Origin: Cylindrotheca closterium
Taxonomy: Eukaryota; Bacillariophyta; Bacillariophyceae; Bacillariales; Bacillariaceae
NCBI GenBank assembly: GCA_933822405.4
Contig: CAKOGP040001903.1
Location: forward strand, 217,743 to 281,742
Length of the DNA stretch: 64,000 bases
Direction of reading: 5' to 3'
The notes beneath the pieces were generated by a model. That model saw nothing but the letters and a program-made list of their open reading frames with translations. It made no database searches and was not told the DNA's origin. A program made the translations under genes and the position numbers. Of the stretch, positions 51,209-60,305 are shown in pieces. The stretch's first letter is position 1, and every line of letters begins with the position of its first letter.

Positions 51209-52426
51209 CTAGTGGTTCGAGGCACCAACGATAGAAGTTTCTACCGGTACGTCTTCCAGCATCTTCAACATGCATTTGTGATCCTGACAGTGCCGGATGC
51301 TGTGAAAAAACTTCATTGCTTCCTTTGACTCGGGACAATGTCGGAAGAAGGGTTGCAGGAGATGGATGATAAAGTTGTCAAAATCTCGTTCGATTCCAGT
51401 CAAATTCTTTCCTCGGCTCACCCGATCTGGCTTGTGAAACCATGACTCGGAGCACCAGTTGCACGCCTCTGCAATCTCAGAGGTACAGTTGTGGGAATAG
51501 TCAAATCCAGAATGGGTGTTGTCAAATAACATTGCCTGAGCATCCACGATAGTTCCATCCGTGTCTCGATTGACAATCAAACCAACATCTTCCATGTGGA
51601 TCCCTTGCAAGGATAGACCCAATCCAGCAGTATGCGCCAGTGCTCGAGCTGCTGGCAGGACTGTCTTGACAATTCTTGGAACATCCTTGGTAATATACTG
51701 CAACGTCTTTTCGTCAAGTGTATCAAAGACAGTCGCGATGCTGTCGCCAGAATTTAACGGAGTGAATTTGGTGAGCGGCAAAACGATTCCAATTACTTCC
51801 GGATCGGGGTGCGGTCGGCCAATCCATTCACTGTGATTGGAATGCGATGGCAATCCACCCTTTTTGTAAACGACACCCCAAACTGGAAGAATCCCATCGG
51901 TTGGAACTCCCATGCGACGGCGACTGGCAAAGGGAAGACCACCCATGTACTCTGAACCGAGATACGATTCTTGAATCCTATTCATTGCATTTGGTGCGAT
52001 GCAACTCAACGGGTCTCCGCCTGCAATTGGGTTGCACTTGTCTGTCTTGACGACCGCTTCACAGACGTTGCTTCTATGAGAACCGTACTGGATGAGCACT
52101 TTGGCAATGGCCCCATGATGACCAAGACCGATCAAATCATAGTTTCTTCTGTTCATAATCTTTTCGACAGGAATGTTCATCATCTCTTTCCGCAAGTCCC
52201 AGCATGTCCCTTCATCATCAACGATTTTCTTGTCTTGAGAGTCGCCATTACCAAACGCTTTCCAAAGCTGTTTGTGGGTACATGTTTTGTGTTTCTTGAG
52301 TCTTGTCCTATCTGGTGCGTCTGCTGAGTAGGACGGGACAGATTTCAACTCAATCAACTGCATGCATGTCAGCCAAACAGAGACCCAGAGTAAAAGGTGT
52401 TGTGAACAGAGGATGCTTGTAGCCAT
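51209..52426 (-). CDS. Secretory-pathway kinase-like protein (possible pseudokinase)
   Basis: A 405-residue single-exon protein. The N-terminus (ILCSQHLLLWVSVWLTCMQL) is a signal peptide or anchor, and three N-glycosylation sequons (NHS, NCT, NLT) and many cysteines suggest a lumenal or extracellular fold. LIGLGHHGAIAKVLI resembles a glycine loop, EAVVKTDKC a beta-3 lysine, and SLQGIHMEDVGLIVN a catalytic loop in which HRD is degenerate but the E-D-x3-x-V-N spacing remains. VDAQAMLFDN would be the DFG position, changed. It therefore resembles secretory-pathway kinases or pseudokinases, but similarity is weak. The C-terminus FFHSIRHCQDHKCMLKMLEDV is helical. The last codons contain a TACCGGTA site. 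Alternative: a wholly different diatom secreted family. Confidence 0.6.
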   Translation of the reverse strand: MATSILCSQHLLLWVSVWLTCMQLIELKSVPSYSADAPDRTRLKKHKTCTHKQLWKAFGNGDSQDKKIVDDEGTCWDLRKEMMNIPVEKIMNRRNYDLIGLGHHGAIAKVLIQYGSHRSNVCEAVVKTDKCNPIAGGDPLSCIAPNAMNRIQESYLGSEYMGGLPFASRRRMGVPTDGILPVWGVVYKKGGLPSHSNHSEWIGRPHPDPEVIGIVLPLTKFTPLNSGDSIATVFDTLDEKTLQYITKDVPRIVKTVLPAARALAHTAGLGLSLQGIHMEDVGLIVNRDTDGTIVDAQAMLFDNTHSGFDYSHNCTSEIAEACNWCSESWFHKPDRVSRGKNLTGIERDFDNFIIHLLQPFFRHCPESKEAMKFFHSIRHCQDHKCMLKMLEDVPVETSIVGASNH

Positions 52427-54238
52427 GATTGATGGAATGTGATGCTAGTGTACACTGGAAACAAGTTGAAAGTGTAGACTGGAGTGAAACGAGTAATGGA
52501 AGCCGAAACGTCGTTCTTTCCGAGACGAATACTAGTCCCACTCATTTTATATGGAAAATTGGCGTTTGCATGCTTTCGGCGAACAAACGTGTGCCCAACT
52601 TTTATGTAGAAAAACCTGAAACTACGGGTAAACTATGGTTAAGAAGACTCCGTTAACCTCTAACTTATTACGATGATTGAGCGAGTTTGTTCTTGTGGCA
52701 CTTAACACAGCAAATTTTCTAATTTTTTTTGGTCGACTCAACGACAATTTTGTGGTCGCGTGCAAGCCGGACAGCTAGGTCAGCGCATCCGAACCCACAA
52801 TTCGGATCGAAAATGAAAATCTTCGCCACATGTCGAAGAAAACCTTCTCTACTTCAAACGCCACAACCGGCTGCATTCAACAGCAGAAGATGAAAGGCAT
52901 TAGCGAGCCTCCTCCATTTTGCAGCTGCTCTGATCTGCAAAGACGATGGCTTCCAAATAGCGAAGCAAAGAGGACTTCCTCGTCCCGCAAGCAAAAGGGA
53001 AGACAGACAAGAGTAGCTTGCTACAACGGGTCAAGAGCGGACCAAAAGATTCCACCCCTGAAAAGTCATGCTGGTTTAGCCTCTTGACTAATGCCTTCTT
53101 GCCTCCATCCCTTTTGACAAAACCAATATCCCACGCAAAAAAACGGAGCGGGGACAAGCTGCAACATCTCATTGAAAAAAATGGGATGGCTTCAAAGGCG
53201 TTGTGAGCACTACAGCGAAATGCAATATCTTGATAGTGGTGGGTCGGTACCCTTCTGCCTTTGGTTGCAAGAAGAAGAAGACGAAGTTCCGAGAAACAAC
53301 CACGTCGCATCTAGAATCCATGGGTCTATAGCCATGGCGGATCGCTTGTGCCAATCTGGGATCCCGATTTGAATGAAGTAGCGTGTTGCAAGGGTAAATT
53401 GGATGGATAATTCTTTCAGGAAATCCTTTTGCAACCATAACCCTAACCCTAACCCAACCCTCTTTTGTCTTTCTGGTCCTCGCAAACCATTTCACCACCA
53501 ACAACAATAACCTGCCATTCAATGTCGCTACATGGATACCGAAGGTACGGACAAAGCGCTTAAATAGATGCGCTAGCAGTCCAAACGAAACCTTTCCATG
53601 AGCTTAAAAATAGACTCTTTTAGCAATATGATTGTACAATAGACAACAATTTCGCTCATCATTTCATTTTTTAAAATGTCCGGAGTATTGATTTCAAAAA
53701 TAGACTTTCCAATGGAACAGATGGGGGCGCCGCATCGATGATGCATAGAAACGTCCACAATAGTATTCTAGAGACGATTGGAAAGCATTCAACCAATTCT
53801 GGACGCTGATGTCAAATTCTGTCAATGGGTGAAAACTTCAAGAAGGGTGCAATTTTTGTGTTCCAGTCACAAACATATTATTTTGTAGAAAACTTACACC
53901 ATTCAATCCGTCATGATACAATCGAATACTCTCGCACGGCGTTGGGCTCCAGGAAGCGGTCACATACAAGTACCATGGTCAACTAGGACGGAATCTTGAA
54001 ATCCAATATGGTTCCAAGTAATCAAAGTACCTCTATTCAAGATGATGGAAATTACTAAATCCGGATGCCTAGTGCCATTTGTCAAGTGTCAGAAAATTCT
54101 TTTGGAAGCGAACCATGCACATGCGCACGCAAGTATCGCCCTAATGGAAGCAGATTGCGACGATCGCTTTGGAAGCAATAACCTACCACAGAACATTAAT
54201 CACAACTCGTCAGCTTCCTGAATAACAAACACAGAGTC
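52427..54238. other. Large spacer with telomere-like tract
   Basis: 1.8 kb. Overlapping ORFs at 52830-53522 on both strands have no recognisable features and are not counted. A short telomere-like tract lies at 53438-53455. The rest shows no gene. Confidence 0.4.
53438..53455. repeat. Short telomere-type tract (CCCTAA)n
   Basis: TAACCCTAACCCTAACCC, nearly three units of CCCTAA, followed by CAACCC. This is an internal tract; no terminal end is implied. Confidence 0.85.
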
Positions 54239-54961
54239 ATGATTCCGCGTCCGCGTCCCTACGACAGCATTGAATGTGCTCCAACTGGTAGATCCACCTG
54301 CCGGATCTGCAAGAAAAAGATCGCCAAAGGTGCTGCAAGAGCTGGGATTCACTCGCTGCACAAAAGAATCTACTGGAACCGCTACTTTTATCACAAAGAA
54401 TGCGTAAAGACCACCTCGGTAGGAATAAGTCTATGGAAACAAGCCAAGCTTCCACCAAATTTGTTGCTCAGGCAAAAAGGAGGGCACGATTTGTCTCGAA
54501 TGAGTCTGTTGGATTTGGGCGAAGCAAAAATCGAGAAACAGAAGAGAGTTTCAGACTCAACCATACGAGAACGATCAGATCTGAGAGAGAAGCTTCGAAG
54601 ACTTAGATTTGGGATTGCTCAGCGGCTGAACTATGAGCCGTATATGGTTTTTCCAAATAGCACGTTGGACGCCCTCGTGTTGCACTTGCCATCGAATCGA
54701 GAAGAACTGCTCAAGATCAGTGGATTTGCTGCCAAGAGAACGGAGACTCTTGGGCCATTCGTCTTGCCCATTATTCGTGACTACAAGAAGAAATTGACGA
54801 CTACCGACAGCAGCAGCAATAGCGACAAGGCCCGCGCAGCAGTTCCGTGTTTAGAGGAGGAGGAAGAGGAGGTTACAGTCGAACGAGAAGTTTCCGGAGA
54901 AGAAATAATCAATCGACTATTTGAAGAAGCTTATGAAAAAGGAGTTGTAATTACACTTTAG
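54239..54961 (+). CDS. PARP-type zinc finger plus HRDC domain protein
   Basis: A 240-residue single-exon protein. The N-terminal part has APTGRSTCRICKKKIAKGAARAG and FYHKEC, with C21-x2-C24 and H52-x2-C55 as zinc ligands, the pattern of PARP-type fingers that bind DNA breaks (the A-x-x-GR-x-x-C-x-x-C-K-x-x-I-x-K-G core is clear). The C-terminal half is an HRDC domain: LREKLRRLRFGIAQRL, EPYMVFPNSTLDALVLHLPSNREELLKISGF, then ETLGPFVLPII, as in RecQ helicases and RNase D. It ends in an acidic stretch (EEEEEEVTVEREV). Both parts bind nucleic acids, so a DNA-repair role in the nucleus is likely; no catalytic domain is present. The combination is not one I know. Confidence 0.78.
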   Translation: MIPRPRPYDSIECAPTGRSTCRICKKKIAKGAARAGIHSLHKRIYWNRYFYHKECVKTTSVGISLWKQAKLPPNLLLRQKGGHDLSRMSLLDLGEAKIEKQKRVSDSTIRERSDLREKLRRLRFGIAQRLNYEPYMVFPNSTLDALVLHLPSNREELLKISGFAAKRTETLGPFVLPIIRDYKKKLTTTDSSSNSDKARAAVPCLEEEEEEVTVEREVSGEEIINRLFEEAYEKGVVITL

Positions 54962-55213
54962 GCGCGAAGTGTGGGAGGGGGGTTTTAACACACACGCATG
55001 CGTGACCACTTGTACTATACTATTCGTGAAACAAAGGACTGATTTTGAAAACATGAATAGAAACTAAATTTACATTTGCATCAATTATATATCCAAAGCA
55101 AAGGACAATAACAAGGAACCAAATGGTTTACCATGACTATGACTATGACCATGACCATGCGAGTCGACTCTCAATCATAATCTTCGTGGTTCCAACCCCG
55201 CGGCTTCCGATTA

Positions 55214-57223
55214 TTACAACTGTGGAGACGGTGGCACGTCTTTCATTTTTCGTCTGTCTACAGTTTGTCTTCCACCCAACAAACCGGGCGATGCACGGGA
55301 TACGAGGCCCCACAATCCAGTTGCTTCTTCTTCCGGTGCTTCGCCATCAAGTGTCATGGTGCCTTCCTCCCCCGGCTCTGTGGATTTTTTCCGAGTGTAT
55401 GCAGCCTGTTTGGGCATCTTCTTTAGCATTTCGACCACTTGGTTTTGGAAGAACACGATCGTTTCTTCCTTTTGCTTCAATGCCTTTTGTTGTTCAGTTT
55501 CCATATTCTTCATCTTGGTCTCCAATTCGAAAATTTGGACACCTAGATTCTTGATTTCCTCGTCCTTTTGTTCGATGATTTCGGCGTTGCCCAATTGTTC
55601 GAGCTTTTGCTTCAGTTCTTTAATTTCAGCTTCCTGCTTTTGAATCCTATCATTTGATCGCAGAAGCAGGCCTTGCGTTTTGGCATCACCTCCCGCACTG
55701 TTGGTACTGTGCATGGAACTGTGGAGACTGTCCCTCGGCTGAGCAGCCCCCCCACCAGCTTCGAGCTTTGCCTCAAGCTCTTTGATCGTTTCATTTTTCG
55801 AATGTAAGGCTTCAGCATGTTGATCCACCTTGATGGACATGTCAGTCTTGAGCGTATTGATCTCTTGCTGCAACTCGAATATTTCGATTGGATCCGCTTC
55901 ATGCTCGATCACCTTGGGGTTGTCTTCCAACTCTTTCTTTTCCTGCTCCAACTCCTCCACCCTGTCCTCCAGAAACAAAAGTTTTCGGCTCAGCTCGTCA
56001 TTGCGCAACTGCTCTTCATCCAACTCTTTTTGGATTTCATTCTTGGCAATAATTAGCTCTTCCACCTTTCCTTCCGAATCATGAAGCTTTTGTTCAGTGG
56101 ATCGAAGCTTGGCGTCCAAAAAGTCATTGCTGTAGTGATCTTCGTCATCTTCCTTGATCTCGCCGTTGAGTTCTCCAAGAGCAGCTGATATCCTACCAAC
56201 GTTGAGGGATTCTCTCTTCTGGGGACTCGCTTCTTCTGTGTCGTCTTCCGTTTGAGTTTTCCAGATATCTGAAAAGCGCATAAGCTCCTGTTTGATGGGA
56301 TGTACTGGAACAGCATCATCGGAAGTTGGTGAAACCGGTGCAGCAGGCGATTTCTTCTTAGTCCCAGGTGACCCACTCGGGGACTTGGAACGTACTGGAA
56401 GGACCGGAACCTTCTTGCCACCGGGAAGAGGTGCAAGTTCATCCAGCTGTTCATCGTCATGGTCATCCGAAGAATAAGCGTCGGCTACTTCCATCTTCTT
56501 TTTCTTTTTCTTCTTGAACGAAGTTTCAGATTTTAACGAAGCATTACTGGTTTGGCGAGTCGGACTTTCGTCCCTGTCCTTGGCCTTTTTCTTCCTACCA
56601 CTTCCAACACTGCCATCAGATCTCTTGACTCTGTCTTTCTTCTTCTTGCGAGATTTACCAGATTTAGAAGACTTTGACGACTTTGAGGATTTGGTTGACT
56701 TGGCAGAAGCATCAGATCCATCAGAATCGTCTCCCGATTTACGGTACTTGATTTTCTTAATTTTCTTCTTCTTTTTGGTGGCTACAGCCGAGTCATCATC
56801 GTCGTCGTTCAAGCCAAGCTCTCCCTGCTGGCTTTCTGATAAAGGTTCCGTATACAGATCGTCGTCACTGTCCGCACCAGTATTGTCGTGGTGGGCGTGG
56901 TTGGGAGGACGAATGCTATATCCAGCCATATTTTGATCGTCTTTCTTCTTCTTTGCCCCGCCGCTACCAACAACGGTGCTATATCGCATGCTGCTTATAT
57001 CTGGATCATCATCGTCATCTGATTCTTCATAAAAGTTGGCAGAATTGCTGCGCTTCAGTTCTTTGCTCTTTTCATCTGACAATCCTTCTCGGATTCCATC
57101 TCTAGCGCCCTTGATGATGTCTGTTGTGCCATCTTTGACAAGATCGGCAGCTCCTTGAGCAAAGCGAGTAGTGTGCGCAACACCTTTTGTGACCCCTTTC
57201 TTCAGCTGCCGTAACGCTGACAT
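55214..57223 (-). CDS. Long coiled-coil protein, unrecognised
   Basis: A 669-residue single-exon protein. Residues 1-50 have an amphipathic look (ALRQLKKGVTKGVAH, DLVKDGTTDIIKGARDGIREGL). A long basic/serine region follows with KKKKIKKIKYRK, STKSSKSSKSSKSGKSRKKKK and RSKSPSGSPGTKKKSPAAP, then SDIWKTQTEDDTEEASPQK. From about 360 to 620 is a heptad coiled coil (ELIIAKNEIQKELDEEQLRN, FLEDRVEELEQEKKELED, ETIKELEAKLEAGG, IQKQEAEIKELKQKLEQLG). The C-terminus has a conserved-looking GLWGLVSRASPGLLGGRQ. Dimerisation and a scaffold role are plausible; no family recognised. A (TTTCAA)6 array lies just before the start. Confidence 0.75.
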   Translation of the reverse strand: MSALRQLKKGVTKGVAHTTRFAQGAADLVKDGTTDIIKGARDGIREGLSDEKSKELKRSNSANFYEESDDDDDPDISSMRYSTVVGSGGAKKKKDDQNMAGYSIRPPNHAHHDNTGADSDDDLYTEPLSESQQGELGLNDDDDDSAVATKKKKKIKKIKYRKSGDDSDGSDASAKSTKSSKSSKSSKSGKSRKKKKDRVKRSDGSVGSGRKKKAKDRDESPTRQTSNASLKSETSFKKKKKKKMEVADAYSSDDHDDEQLDELAPLPGGKKVPVLPVRSKSPSGSPGTKKKSPAAPVSPTSDDAVPVHPIKQELMRFSDIWKTQTEDDTEEASPQKRESLNVGRISAALGELNGEIKEDDEDHYSNDFLDAKLRSTEQKLHDSEGKVEELIIAKNEIQKELDEEQLRNDELSRKLLFLEDRVEELEQEKKELEDNPKVIEHEADPIEIFELQQEINTLKTDMSIKVDQHAEALHSKNETIKELEAKLEAGGGAAQPRDSLHSSMHSTNSAGGDAKTQGLLLRSNDRIQKQEAEIKELKQKLEQLGNAEIIEQKDEEIKNLGVQIFELETKMKNMETEQQKALKQKEETIVFFQNQVVEMLKKMPKQAAYTRKKSTEPGEEGTMTLDGEAPEEEATGLWGLVSRASPGLLGGRQTVDRRKMKDVPPSPQL

Positions 57224-57227
57224 TTGT

Positions 57228-57263
57228 TTTCAATTTCAATTTCAATTTCAATTTCAATTTCAA
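57228..57263. repeat. (TTTCAA)6 array at the coiled-coil gene start
   Basis: Six perfect hexamers beginning 5 bp upstream of the ATG of the coiled-coil gene; in its leader (TTGAAA on the coding strand). Confidence 0.95.
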
Positions 57264-58252
57264 CTGGTACGACTAGATAGCGTTAGCGTAACAGGGAAGA
57301 GTCTTCCTTCTAAGAAATTACTGCTGAAGATGTCAAGTAGTATTGTTGGTATTGAAATAAAGTAATACTGTGACAGCAGATTTGGTGCTTTCAGAGTTAC
57401 TGTATTGTCTCTCTAAGAATAAGATCAGATGATGATGCAATCCTACTAAAAAAGGAGAAACCAAAAAATGCATACAGGCGAGATTTTTACAGTGGATATA
57501 GGGGGAACAATTTTTTTAGCAAGTGACTTTTTGAGGATGACCGTTGATGAGAAGACTTATTCAGAACAATTTCAAATTAGCATGCATCGGATCCAAGCGG
57601 TCCATTTGATCCGCGCGAATACTTTTGCAGTGAGATATACTGTAGGTTATACACAATACCGGTATGAATATTTCAAGCACAACAAAACACTCACAGAGGG
57701 CAGAGGTGCGCGGATAGTCTTGTAGACTTGCATGTATGTCAGAGTCACACGCGTGCTACAAGTAAGAGCATCGATTCATGGCATGCCTGATGTACGACTG
57801 GAACCGCACAATCATGATAGCAGATTCGTGAGAGTGTCGCCATGATGGTGGTCGTGGCTAGTATAGTACAGCTGGGATTCCATGTTAGTAAGGCAATCCT
57901 AGTATCCAAGTCGTTAGGCTACTGACACAAGAAGACTGCCTAGCGAATTGCTTTCAATATTGAATCAATCACAAATGAGGACTCTGGAAAAACATTAACC
58001 ATAATCGTTACTAGTACAGTTCTGTTGACTAGCGCCATGCAACATATACACGGAATGTACTCCTCACAAGAAGCCGGGACAAAAAAATGGACATGGACTT
58101 CACAGAACCACGACGTTCCGATTCTGTGCTCTTTATATGGTGACAATTGCTGTCTCATTCCCAGTAAATGACTGACTTGTTGTCTGTGTTGTATACCTTA
58201 TATCTTCTTCTTCGAATTCTTCATTCAATTATGTGGTCGTCGAAGGAATCAA
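57264..58252. other. Spacer upstream of coiled-coil gene
   Basis: About 1 kb. An 85-codon ORF at 57468-57725 contains a TACCGGTA site (57657) and no recognisable features; it is not counted as a gene. Confidence 0.4.
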
Positions 58253-59645
58253 CTATCCCAGATACCATGTATTGTTCCGGCCAAGCATACGATGAGTAGC
58301 CTTGGTGACAATGCTATGGCTTGTTTGGATCATTTCATCATAGGCATCATCCGCATCTTCCACTGACGGGCGAGAAGAAATGGTGTGAGTCATATATACA
58401 TGTATTGGCAAGCAGTCGACAAATACAAAAAAAATCAAACACCAATGAACACGTACCGAATCCAACGTTGATGGCTTCCGCTGGTTTTCTCACCAGCAGT
58501 CGAAAGTCGCATTCGGTTAAGTCAATGGGATCAAATGGTGCACCCTTAGTAGACTCTTTCTTCATGACATCCACAGTCTCTCTCTTGACCCGTTCGTCTC
58601 TTTCATCTACTTCACCTTTGCTGGAATCCGCCTTGAAGCTTCCGATGACTTCACTCCGATCATCTTCCTCACCTGCAACAGGGGGATCCTTGAGTAAATC
58701 AGTGAGGCTTCCAAAGACGTTGGGAACAGCGGTCAGGGGATTCGAAATATTGTCAAAGGCATTGGCTGGACCATTCAAGCGCAATACTAGTTTCATGGCT
58801 TGTTCTTCATTTTCGACGTCTGTCAAATCGATGGCCGTGCTGAAAATGGGATCAACTTCTTGTGGTTCGTCGTCGTGCCGGGTTCTGTCCCCAGAGTTGG
58901 GTCGAATCCGACGACGACTGAAAGCACTCACGCTTCGTGCTCGTTCGCGGCTGCGGCCACGTGTACTTGATTCAGTCTCGGAAGCGAGATCTTCCGAAAC
59001 AATACCTCCTCCTCTCCTGGTACGTTGCTGCAAGGATGGCAGTTGCAAGGCAAGTTCAACGCCCAACCCTTCGGTATAGTGAGTAGTAGGTGGGTCGAAG
59101 CGACCGGGCACTCCCGATTGTTGCCGAAGTGATCGTGATTGCGGATAAAAGGCACTGTTGTCCATGGAAATGGGTGAAATGTTTCCAATCTGTGCATCAT
59201 AATCGGAAGGAACAACAACTTCCATAATTTCCATTCCCTTCGTGCCGGGAGCTTCCTGTTGGCGTCGAAAGATTTGCTCTGCAGTATAGTGTTCAGGGTG
59301 ATTGGGATTTGGGAGGACAGGAAGTCGGTGCAACGGAGAATCGACCGATTCCGGAGCAGTTCTTGGTGACAAGACATCGCTTGGTTTGCCTGCCGTCTGG
59401 TGCCTCGTCTTGCCGGTTGGAAGTTGCATGGCGGCGTCTTTGAGAGATACCTCGTCAGCATTTGGACTGAGATTCTTTTGCTGTTGCTTCTTTTTCTCCC
59501 AGAATGCCTTTAACTTTTTTGCGGCATTCTTCTTTTTCTTCCTTTTACTCAATCCGTCTCCTTGATCCATCGTTTGTTTTGTGACACCAGGTGGATCATG
59601 CTGTGTCGCTCGAATGGCCTTTTTCAAAGCCTTGATTCCTGCCAT
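58253..59645 (-). CDS. Two-exon protein of unknown function, basic N-terminus
   Basis: A 432-residue protein in two exons: 59645-58457 and 58362-58253, intron 58456-58363 (94 nt), joining AEAINVGF to VEDADDAYDEMIQTSHSIVTK. The N-terminus is strongly basic (KRKKKKNAAKKLKAFWEKKKQQQ), suggesting nucleic-acid binding or a nuclear signal. Then come HPEHYTAEQIFRRQQEAPG, a stretch MEIMEVVVPSDYDAQIGNISPIS, an Arg/Ser region (RGRSRERARSVSAFSRRRI), a segment TAIDLTDVENEEQAMKLVLRLNG, and a C-terminal GAPFDPIDLTECDFRLLVRKPAEAI that looks like a short conserved domain. DLT(D/E)xE-like motifs occur twice (AIDLTDVENEE, PIDLTECDF), reminiscent of SUMO-interacting motifs. Function unknown. Confidence 0.72.
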
Positions 59646-60245
59646 GGTTCGAGAGGAGGAGGAGGTATGCTTAGGGTTGATTTTTCTTTTGACTTTCTTT
59701 GATGGCCCTGTGATTGATGGATTGAAGTGTCAACTGATCCAAAGTTGATTTTTCCAACATTTGGTGGCCAAAAATTGTGAGCCAAGGTGCACCTCGTTGT
59801 TGGATCAGGAGGGTCGTTTGTGACACGTGAATGAAGTACCATTCGTGTTTGAATGAGGGTCGAGGGAGAGATAATAAAGGGGATGCAAAAGGAAGCACCG
59901 GTCTTCGAGACACTTGTCGGCGGTCATAGACAGTTCCACGATCCCACACACATAATCGAAATAGTACGCCCAATGGATCATCGAAGCTACAGTATGGTCG
60001 CGATTCAAAATCATCCATACCGCACGGTAGCAGATAAATAAAAATAAATCGTTGTCAATAGAAATAACATAAAACAGGCAGCAATATCACGTTTACTGCA
60101 CTTCCATTCATTGCTGCAGCAACATCGTAGGCAGAATATCTCTTGTCCAACCAAACAAAAGAAAGAGCTCATTGAAAAGGCTTATAAAAGGCACTGAAAA
60201 CCCCCGATCGATCGATCGATCTGTCACTGCTCATTTGTATTGGAG

Positions 60246-60283
<38 letters not shown>

Positions 60284-60305
60284 CACTTAAGTCTTCCGCC
60301 ACCCA
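59646..60305. promoter_or_regulatory. Divergent spacer before the Cache gene
   Basis: 660 bp between opposite starts; GATCGATCGATCGATC near 60208 and (AATC)9 at 60244-60281 in the leader of the Cache gene. Confidence 0.5.
60244..60281. repeat. (AATC)9 tetramer array before the Cache gene
   Basis: About nine units ending about 25 bp before the ATG at 60306. Confidence 0.95.

Noticed and set aside
52900..53310. Minus-strand ORF of 136 codons, with competing ORFs on the plus strand
   Set aside because: No start context, domain, signal or splice support; composition looks random.
57468..57725. Plus-strand ORF of 85 codons
   Set aside because: Short, without family features, and contains the spacer word TACCGGTA; probably chance.
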